A stretch of 10,542 bases of DNA from Candidatus Gastranaerophilales bacterium (lineage in GTDB: Bacteria; Cyanobacteriota; Vampirovibrionia; Gastranaerophilales; Gastranaerophilaceae): NCBI GenBank assembly GCA_947625445.1, contig CANQOM010000046.1, forward strand, positions 1 through 10,542, given 5' to 3'. Shown one piece after another: positions 5,769 through 10,542 of the stretch. The notes beneath the pieces were generated by a model. That model searched no databases. It saw only the letters and a program-made list of their open reading frames with translations, and had not been told where the DNA came from. Every line of letters begins with the position of its first letter. Within the stretch, counting starts at the first letter, position 1. Both the position numbers and the translations under genes were made by a program.

Positions 5769-7334
5769 ATGAAAATTAATACCCAAACAACATATTCAAA
5801 TACAGTAAAGAATAAACCGGTAAGCAGTAAAGGAGCAAGAGAAGTTTTAAAAACTCTTGCTAATCCTGATTCATTAGCATCAACAATCTTTCTTGAATCT
5901 TTTGTAACAGGCGGAAGGTCAATAAATGCATATAAAAGAAGCGGATTTTATGAAGCACGTGAAAGATTTACAGATGATGTTGTCTCTGCCTTTTTTTGGA
6001 TGAAAGGGGTTGATATTTTCAATAAAATCGGAAATAATTTTGGGAAACATATTCTTAAACTACCTGTGGTTGATTTCGATTGCGGTAAAGACGCATTAAG
6101 AAACCCAATGAATAATTTGGTTCACGATTTATCTGAAAATTCTCTAAATCCTAAATTGAATAAATCTATTTATAATAAATTATCTATATTTAAATTTACT
6201 AAAATTATTGCATCCAGCCTATTGGCTATTGGTTTTGTAGGTTTTTGTCTTCCAAAAATTAATCAGGCTATAACTAAAAAATTAATGAATCATAAAAAAA
6301 CAGACAATAATTCAGAAGATAATACTATAAATAAATTTATAAATATGTCATCTTTTGAAGAATTTGATAAAAAAATAACTAAAAACAATTCAAATACACT
6401 TGGATTTAAAGGAATACCAACCGGCTTAATAACAACATTAGCGCATAATTTGGAAAATAATAAAATATGCAAAATGCTTACCTGTGATACAGGAATATTA
6501 ACAGGAAGAGTAAAAACTGCAAGAAATAAAGATGAAGCACTTGAATATTTCTTCCGTGATACGGCATCTTCATTTTTCTATTATGCCAGTACTCCGTTAA
6601 TATTCAAATTACTTCAAACTGTCAACGGAAGTAAAAATTCTACAACAATAGATCCTGTTGCTTCAAAACAAATTCACAATACTTTGATTGAACAATTAAA
6701 AAAATCAGGGTTAAAGTCAGTTAATGCCGAAGATTTCATAAAAAATTCAATTGGAGTGCTTGATGACAAATCAAAAGAAATATTAGATAAACTCCCGTTT
6801 AAATCTGATGTTATTACTTTTGATGAGCTGAAAAAATATGTAACCGACGAAAATCTTATTAAAAAAGCTGAACAAATGTCAAAATTACAACCTGAACTTA
6901 AAGGTTTAGGTAAAGTTTTAACTAAGCAACAAGTTTGTGATGTATTTAAAAACGGAACTTTAAATACTCCAGATTTTATGGAAAAAATCTTTAAAGAAAA
7001 ATTTAAAGGAGATTTGACTAATCCTTATAAATTTATACCAATGAAAAAAATTACTAATTTTAGAGAAAATATTGATAAATATGTACTTTCAATTGCTGAT
7101 GAAGCAATAAAAAATAACGGCTCAGTTGTCGATGAAACATTGCTGAATAAAGTTAATAAAAAAAGTTTTGCACTATCTGCATGTTTTAGAATGATTGCCA
7201 TAGGAATTTCAGCAATTATGCTAGGGGTTGTAATCCCCAAAATTCAATATGCCATAACAACTAAAAGAACAGGAAAAAATGAGGCTCCCGGTTTAAGAGA
7301 ATATAATTCAAGCTCTCAGATTAAAAAATCATAA
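5769..7334 (+). CDS. Hypothetical 521-residue membrane protein with internal duplication
   Basis: I do not recognise the family. The N-terminus is polar with no signal peptide. Unit 1 has VTGGRSINAYKRSGFYEARE (46-65) and FTDDVVSAFFW (67-77), then a membrane segment (about 143-161) ending in PKINQAITKK (162-171). Unit 2 repeats this pattern with LTGRVKTARNKDEALEYFF (244-262) and RDTASSFFYY (263-272), then a membrane segment (about 473-489) ending in PKIQYAITTK (490-499). A long Lys/Glu-rich helical insert (about 290-460) sits inside unit 2. NTLGFKGI (209-216) opens the second unit. The ATG at 5769 has no Shine-Dalgarno sequence. The gene is monocistronic by spacing, and codon use resembles its AT-rich neighbours. 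A membrane-remodelling or surface role would be speculation. Confidence 0.88.
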   Translation: MKINTQTTYSNTVKNKPVSSKGAREVLKTLANPDSLASTIFLESFVTGGRSINAYKRSGFYEARERFTDDVVSAFFWMKGVDIFNKIGNNFGKHILKLPVVDFDCGKDALRNPMNNLVHDLSENSLNPKLNKSIYNKLSIFKFTKIIASSLLAIGFVGFCLPKINQAITKKLMNHKKTDNNSEDNTINKFINMSSFEEFDKKITKNNSNTLGFKGIPTGLITTLAHNLENNKICKMLTCDTGILTGRVKTARNKDEALEYFFRDTASSFFYYASTPLIFKLLQTVNGSKNSTTIDPVASKQIHNTLIEQLKKSGLKSVNAEDFIKNSIGVLDDKSKEILDKLPFKSDVITFDELKKYVTDENLIKKAEQMSKLQPELKGLGKVLTKQQVCDVFKNGTLNTPDFMEKIFKEKFKGDLTNPYKFIPMKKITNFRENIDKYVLSIADEAIKNNGSVVDETLLNKVNKKSFALSACFRMIAIGISAIMLGVVIPKIQYAITTKRTGKNEAPGLREYNSSSQIKKS

Positions 7335-7391
7335 TTACAATACAAATGTTAAATTTTGTAAACATGTATAACCCAGATATCACTAGTGTTT

Positions 7392-7424
7392 TAAAAATTG
7401 TATATACATAATATGCAATTTTTA
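7392..7424. promoter_or_regulatory. AT-rich dyad: operator or weak terminator
   Basis: 14-base arms, TAAAAATTGTATAT (7392-7405) and ATATGCAATTTTTA (7411-7424), complementary at all but one position (a U-G pair in RNA), with loop ACATA. It lies 57 bases after the stop of the 521-residue protein gene and 57 bases before the RHH start, so it could end the former or be bound by the latter. Confidence 0.45.
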
Positions 7425-7447
7425 TTCATGCAATGTTTTTATATAAA
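7413..7447 (+). promoter_or_regulatory. Putative promoter region of the RHH gene with ATGCAAT direct repeats
   Basis: ATGCAAT occurs at 7413-7419 and 7428-7434 (period 15), just upstream of a -10-like TATAAA (7442-7447). No good -35 is visible. The placement fits an autorepressor site, an arrangement common for ribbon-helix-helix proteins. Confidence 0.35.
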
Positions 7448-7480
7448 TACGAGATGATTACACAATAAGAGGAAATTTAT

Positions 7481-7669
7481 ATGGCAAGAGTTTTAATTTC
7501 AATGCCCGAAGAATTTTTAACAAGAATTGATGAAGTTGCGGAAGGGGAAAACAGAACACGCAGTGAATTAATTCGTGAAGCACTCAGAACTTATATTCAC
7601 AAACAAAAAGTTAAAGAAAATGCATTGGCAATTAAAAATGCAAGTTTATTGGAAACATTGTTAGACTAA
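7481..7669 (+). CDS. Ribbon-helix-helix (CopG/MetJ-type) DNA-binding protein
   Basis: A 62-residue protein made of one RHH domain. The strand is ARVLISMPEEFLTRIDEVA (2-20), where alternating residues contact DNA. Helix A is about residues 9-19 and helix B is RTRSELIREALRTYIHKQK (25-43), with the typical R-S-E-L-IREALR signature. Residues 44-62 are a short tail. Such proteins dimerise and repress promoters, often their own. Many are antitoxins, but no toxin ORF follows: a terminator begins 33 bases after the stop and the next gene is convergent. The tail is short for an antitoxin's toxin-binding region, favouring a stand-alone regulator. The ribosome site AAGAGGAAA (7467-7475) is well placed. 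Confidence 0.9.
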   Translation: MARVLISMPEEFLTRIDEVAEGENRTRSELIREALRTYIHKQKVKENALAIKNASLLETLLD

Positions 7670-7702
7670 TTTAAAAGCGCTATAGCTGGTTTAGATTTTG
7701 GG

Positions 7703-7740
7703 AAATAAAAAGACTGACATTTTAGTCAGTCTTTTTATTT
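7703..7740. terminator. Bidirectional intrinsic terminator between the RHH gene and gltA
   Basis: Perfect 16-bp stem (7703-7718 with 7725-7740) with loop ATTTTA and flanking T-runs in both directions. It carries the same AAGACTGAC-ATTTTA-GTCAGTCTT core as the terminator at 841-884. Confidence 0.92.
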
Positions 7741-7801
7741 TTTATAATTACTTATCTGGTATCGCAACCTTCAGCATAATCATAAAATTTTCTCGGAAAA
7801 A

Positions 7802-9172
7802 CTATTTTGCTAAATATTCATTAATAGCTTTAGCTGCTCTTTTTCCTGCACCCATAGCATTAATAGCAGTAGAAGAACCTGTAGGAGCAACATCACCTCC
7901 GGCATATACACCATTAATAGATGTTTCACCTGTTTCTGCATTAATGATTATATAACCTTTCGGATTTGTTTCAAGATTCATATTATCTCTTAACATTGAT
8001 GATTGAATTGTAGGGTTAGGACCTGTACCTAAAGCAACTACAACGGTATCAACATCTAAATCAACTGTTTGTCCTGTAGGAACAGGTTTTCTTCTTCCTG
8101 ATTCATCGGGTTCGCCTAATTCCATTATTTCAAATTTCATGCCTGCAACATAGCCATCTTTATTATAGATTTCTTTAGGAGCATGTAAGAACTTGAAGAT
8201 AACACCTTCTTCTTTTGCGTGGCGAATTTCTTCAAGACGGGCAGGAAGTTCAGCTTCTGTTCTTCTATAAACAATATAAACTTCTTTGAATCCGATTCTT
8301 ACCGCAACTCTTGCAGCATCCATAGCAACATTACCGCCACCGATTATAGCAGCTTTTTCACCAACTCTAATAGGAGTAGGTGTTTCTTCCAAATTTGCCT
8401 GCATTAAATTAACACGTGTTAAAAATTCATTAGCTGAATATACACCGTTTAAGTTTTCACCGGGGATGCCCATCATTTTGGGAAGTCCTGCACCGGAACC
8501 AATAACTATTGCATCAAATCCGTCTTCTTGTAATTGTTTTACGGTAATTGATTTTCCTACAACCACATTAGTAACAAATTTAACACCCATATTTTTAAGG
8601 TTTGTAATTTCTTTATCTAAGAAAGTTCTTGGAAGTCTGAAAGGAGGAATACCATATCTTAAAACACCACCCAATTTATGGAGTGCTTCAAAGACAACAA
8701 CTTCATGTCCTGCACGTCTTAAATCAGCAGCTGCAGTAATACCCGCACAACCGGAACCTATTATTGCAACCTTTTTACCTGATTCTTTTATTTCTCCAAT
8801 TTGAGCATTGGTAGCATCACCTACATATCTTTCTAAAGCTCCGATTGCTATAGGTTCAGATTTAATACCCAAAACGCATTTACCTTCACATTGACGTTCT
8901 TGAGGGCATACTCTTCCGCATACTGACGGTAACAAGCTTGATTCTCTAATTACCTCACCTGCTTTATCGAGATTTCCTTCTTTCAATTCATGAATAAATC
9001 CAGGAATATTTATATTAACAGGACATCCTTCAACGCATCTTGGTTTTTTACAATTTAAACATCTTGATGCTTCAAGTTTTGCCTGCTCTTCTGTTAAGTT
9101 TGATTCAACCGCATCAAAATTTGTGCGGCGCACCATTGGGTCTTGTTCGTGTTGTCTTTGTCTTACTGCCAT
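7802..9172 (-). CDS. gltA: NADPH-dependent glutamate synthase, homotetrameric GltA / GltD-NfnB family
   Basis: A 456-residue iron-sulfur flavoprotein. The N-terminal domain holds two Cys clusters for 4Fe-4S centres: C38, C41, C46, C50 (CLNCKKPRCVEGC) and C85, C89, C95, C99 (CGRVCPQERQCEGKC). The FAD site is IIGSGCAG (137-144), with the LGGVLRYGIP signature at 167-176. The NADPH site is IIGGGNVAMDAAR (276-288). The C-terminal GGDV...AINAMGAGKRAA segment completes FAD binding. The length matches the single-subunit GltA group (about 450-465), which makes glutamate from glutamine and 2-oxoglutarate. The same fold serves as GltB's partner GltD and as the NfnB/SudA subunit of electron-bifurcating transhydrogenase. 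No partner gene is adjacent, so the reaction is not settled. The ATG at 9170-9172 follows AAAGGAT. Confidence 0.9.
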   Translation of the reverse strand: MAVRQRQHEQDPMVRRTNFDAVESNLTEEQAKLEASRCLNCKKPRCVEGCPVNINIPGFIHELKEGNLDKAGEVIRESSLLPSVCGRVCPQERQCEGKCVLGIKSEPIAIGALERYVGDATNAQIGEIKESGKKVAIIGSGCAGITAAADLRRAGHEVVVFEALHKLGGVLRYGIPPFRLPRTFLDKEITNLKNMGVKFVTNVVVGKSITVKQLQEDGFDAIVIGSGAGLPKMMGIPGENLNGVYSANEFLTRVNLMQANLEETPTPIRVGEKAAIIGGGNVAMDAARVAVRIGFKEVYIVYRRTEAELPARLEEIRHAKEEGVIFKFLHAPKEIYNKDGYVAGMKFEIMELGEPDESGRRKPVPTGQTVDLDVDTVVVALGTGPNPTIQSSMLRDNMNLETNPKGYIIINAETGETSINGVYAGGDVAPTGSSTAINAMGAGKRAAKAINEYLAK

Positions 9173-9206
9173 TATTTTTATCCTTTTTTTTACATTGTAT
9201 AAAAAA

Positions 9207-9235
9207 ATTATACTATAACCAAAATATTTTGAAAA
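9207..9235 (-). promoter_or_regulatory. Putative gltA promoter
   Basis: On the minus strand TTTTCA (9230-9235), a 17-base spacer, then TATAAT (9207-9212), about 34 bases before the gltA start codon. Confidence 0.55.
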
Positions 9236-9277
9236 ATTTTAACAATTTTATTTTTGTTCCGGTTTATTATTCATATT

Positions 9278-10108
9278 ATGAATATCTCTTCTATGAATAA
9301 TAATTATAATATTTCTTATAAACCCTCATTTTCAGCAACAAAATATAAACATAACGAAAATTTGCAATCTGATGAGTTGACACTGTGTGAAAATTCTAAA
9401 AAAGAAAACCTATCTTTTAAAGATGAACTTAAAGACTTATACAACCGTTTAAAAATAAGCCTTTATATTATATCACCATATCCTACCGTCAATAATATTA
9501 AAGCGTTTTTGAATGACCCTATTGCTTTTTCTTTTGAATTATTAAGGCCTTTTTTTGATAATTTAATATCAGATGAAAAAATCTGTGAAGTTGATTTAAT
9601 GAAACGTGATAAATCAGGTAAAGTTAAAGCTGAAATCAGAAAACTTTCTTTTAACGATGATTCATATATATATTCAATAAATAAAAAAGGAAAAAATAAA
9701 GAAAGATTAGGTTATATTGACATATATGAAAACGAAAAAGGTAAAACATTTTTTGTAGAATATGCATACACTCAAACAGGAAACAAAAAATATAGAAACA
9801 TATTAAATATATTGATTCAGGCTGCCGCTGAAGACAGTATTAGAAGAGGTTTTATTCCTCAATTCAAAGCAATTCCAACTCAAATAGGTTTTAAAGAGTA
9901 CAATAGAGGTACTTTATATAATATAATGGGATGTGAAACTCAACATGAAACTAATATTGGAGGTCATAAAGGTTTTGATGCATATGTTAATGTTTATTCT
10001 AAAGAAAAAGTCATAAAAATGCTTGAATCAATTGCAAAATCACCCAATAAAAGTTACATTTATCCTGACACTCCAGAAAAACTTAATTCTTTAAAAAATC
10101 AAATATAA
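9278..10108 (+). CDS. Hypothetical protein with possible GNAT acetyltransferase-like C-terminal half
   Basis: A 276-residue protein. Residues 1-45 are polar and Asn/Ser/Lys rich (MNISSMNNNYNISYKPSFSA), with no signal peptide. The middle has a helical segment (47-97). Residues 102-240 look like a GNAT fold: antiparallel strands (EVDLMKR, AEIRKLSF, RLGYIDIY, TFFVEYAYTQ), then KKYRNILNILIQAAAEDSIRRGF (170-192) in place of the acetyl-CoA-binding helix. FKAIP and YNRGTLYNIMGCE (208-220) resemble the last GNAT helix (FYxxxGF). The canonical Q/R-x-x-G-x-G/A loop is not intact, so activity is uncertain. The ATG at 9278 is preferred over an upstream TTG (9254) and is close to a second ATG at 9293. There is no Shine-Dalgarno, but TATTAT lies 8 bases upstream. 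Divergent from gltA. Confidence 0.78.
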   Translation: MNISSMNNNYNISYKPSFSATKYKHNENLQSDELTLCENSKKENLSFKDELKDLYNRLKISLYIISPYPTVNNIKAFLNDPIAFSFELLRPFFDNLISDEKICEVDLMKRDKSGKVKAEIRKLSFNDDSYIYSINKKGKNKERLGYIDIYENEKGKTFFVEYAYTQTGNKKYRNILNILIQAAAEDSIRRGFIPQFKAIPTQIGFKEYNRGTLYNIMGCETQHETNIGGHKGFDAYVNVYSKEKVIKMLESIAKSPNKSYIYPDTPEKLNSLKNQI

Positions 10109-10145
10109 AGGGTCATATAATTCCCATCTAAAATTATTTTTTATG

Positions 10146-10151
10146 TATAAT
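10146..10151 (+). promoter_or_regulatory. -10 element upstream of dapL
   Basis: Perfect TATAAT 28 bases before the dapL ATG; no convincing -35 at the right distance. No terminator is visible between the upstream gene and this site, so read-through is also possible. Confidence 0.4.
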
Positions 10152-10178
10152 ATTCCTGTAAAGTTTACGGGAGATATC

Positions 10179-10542
10179 ATGAACATTAATAAAAATTATT
10201 TAAATTTAGAAGATAGTTATTTATTTTCAACTATTGCAAAAAAAGTAAATCAGTTTATAAAAGAAAATCCTGATAAAGAAGTAATTCGATTAGGGATAGG
10301 AGATGTAACACTTCCATTAGCACCTGCGGTAGTTAATGCAATAAAAAAAGCAGCAGATGAAATGGGAGTTCAAAGCAGTTTTAAAGGATATGGCCCCGAA
10401 CAAGGATATGCCTTTTTAAGAGAAGCTATACAAAAATATTATGCTAGAAAAAATGTTATACTCGAATCTGATGAAATTTTTATCTCTGACGGAGCTAAAA
10501 GTGATTTAGGAAATATTTTAGATATATTCAGTTTAGATAATA
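10179..10542 (+). CDS. dapL: LL-diaminopimelate aminotransferase, N-terminal part, cut by window edge
   Basis: A PLP-dependent class I/II aminotransferase that converts tetrahydrodipicolinate directly to LL-diaminopimelate, feeding lysine and peptidoglycan synthesis. The first 121 of about 410 residues are visible. The N-terminus MNINKNYLNLEDSYLFSTIA, RLGIGDVTLPL (37-47), FKGYGPEQGY (68-77) and FISDGAKSDLGNILDIF (101-117) match plant/cyanobacterial/chlamydial DapL closely. DapL rather than the succinylase (DapD/C/E) route is typical of the cyanobacterial lineage. The ATG at 10179-10181 is preceded by ACGGGAGA (10167-10174), a good ribosome site. The window ends inside the gene; nothing suggests damage. 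Confidence 0.96.
   Translation, partial: MNINKNYLNLEDSYLFSTIAKKVNQFIKENPDKEVIRLGIGDVTLPLAPAVVNAIKKAADEMGVQSSFKGYGPEQGYAFLREAIQKYYARKNVILESDEIFISDGAKSDLGNILDIFSLDN

Noticed and set aside
7481..7669. RHH gene as half of a toxin-antitoxin pair
   Set aside because: No partner ORF on either side; a strong terminator follows directly and the tail after the RHH domain is short.
7698..7955. Plus-strand ORF of 85 codons
   Set aside because: Begins inside a terminator stem and runs antisense into gltA; a shadow reading.
8286..8804. Plus-strand ORF of 172 codons
   Set aside because: Antisense to the well-supported gltA; low-complexity Ser/Pro/Thr composition typical of antisense translation.
9254..9277. 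TTG start for the GNAT-like protein adding MFRFIIHI
   Set aside because: No ribosome site, and the extension overlaps the promoter-like TATTAT; ATG at 9278 is more plausible.

Overview
The window is an AT-rich bacterial chromosome segment, most likely from a gut-associated, non-photosynthetic cyanobacterial relative (Melainabacteria / Vampirovibrionia, Gastranaerophilales type). This is inferred from a DapL-type LL-diaminopimelate aminotransferase, an AlaRS N-terminus and an omega-like RNA polymerase subunit that read like cyanobacterial versions, and several long AT-rich lineage-type proteins that I do not recognise from outside this group. No 16S or other decisive marker is present.

Layout. 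1-466 (-) is the 5' part of alaS. 467-898 has no gene but holds a composite repeat: a 27-bp direct repeat flanking a 144-nt bulged hairpin, followed by a strong bidirectional terminator. 899-1852 (-) is a membrane-anchored, Ala/Lys-rich probable coiled-coil protein. 2004-4606 (-) is a likely three-gene operon, transcribed as TPR protein, zinc-type MDR alcohol dehydrogenase, then YbhN/AglD-like membrane flippase. 4607-4991 is a divergent intergenic region with two 38-nt direct repeats (one mismatch) that read on the minus strand as hairpins followed by T-tracts, plus a degenerate dispersed repeat. 4992-5234 (+) is an omega-like RNA polymerase subunit, separated by a bidirectional terminator from rpsT (S20) at 5298-5573 (-). 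5769-7334 (+) is a 521-residue membrane protein with an apparent internal duplication. 7481-7669 (+) is a lone ribbon-helix-helix regulator ending at a terminator shared with convergent gltA-type NADPH glutamate synthase at 7802-9172 (-). 9278-10108 (+) is a possible GNAT-fold protein, and 10179-10542 (+) is the 5' part of dapL.

Functionally the recognisable genes are housekeeping: translation (alaS, rpsT), transcription (omega-like), nitrogen assimilation (gltA) and lysine/peptidoglycan precursor synthesis (dapL). They are interleaved with single lineage-specific genes, several of which lack a Shine-Dalgarno sequence although the housekeeping genes have good ones. No phage, IS transposase, tRNA, rRNA or CRISPR array is visible. 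The most unusual content is the intergenic repeat/hairpin architecture and the family-like features of the unrecognised proteins, not a clear defence or biosynthetic system.
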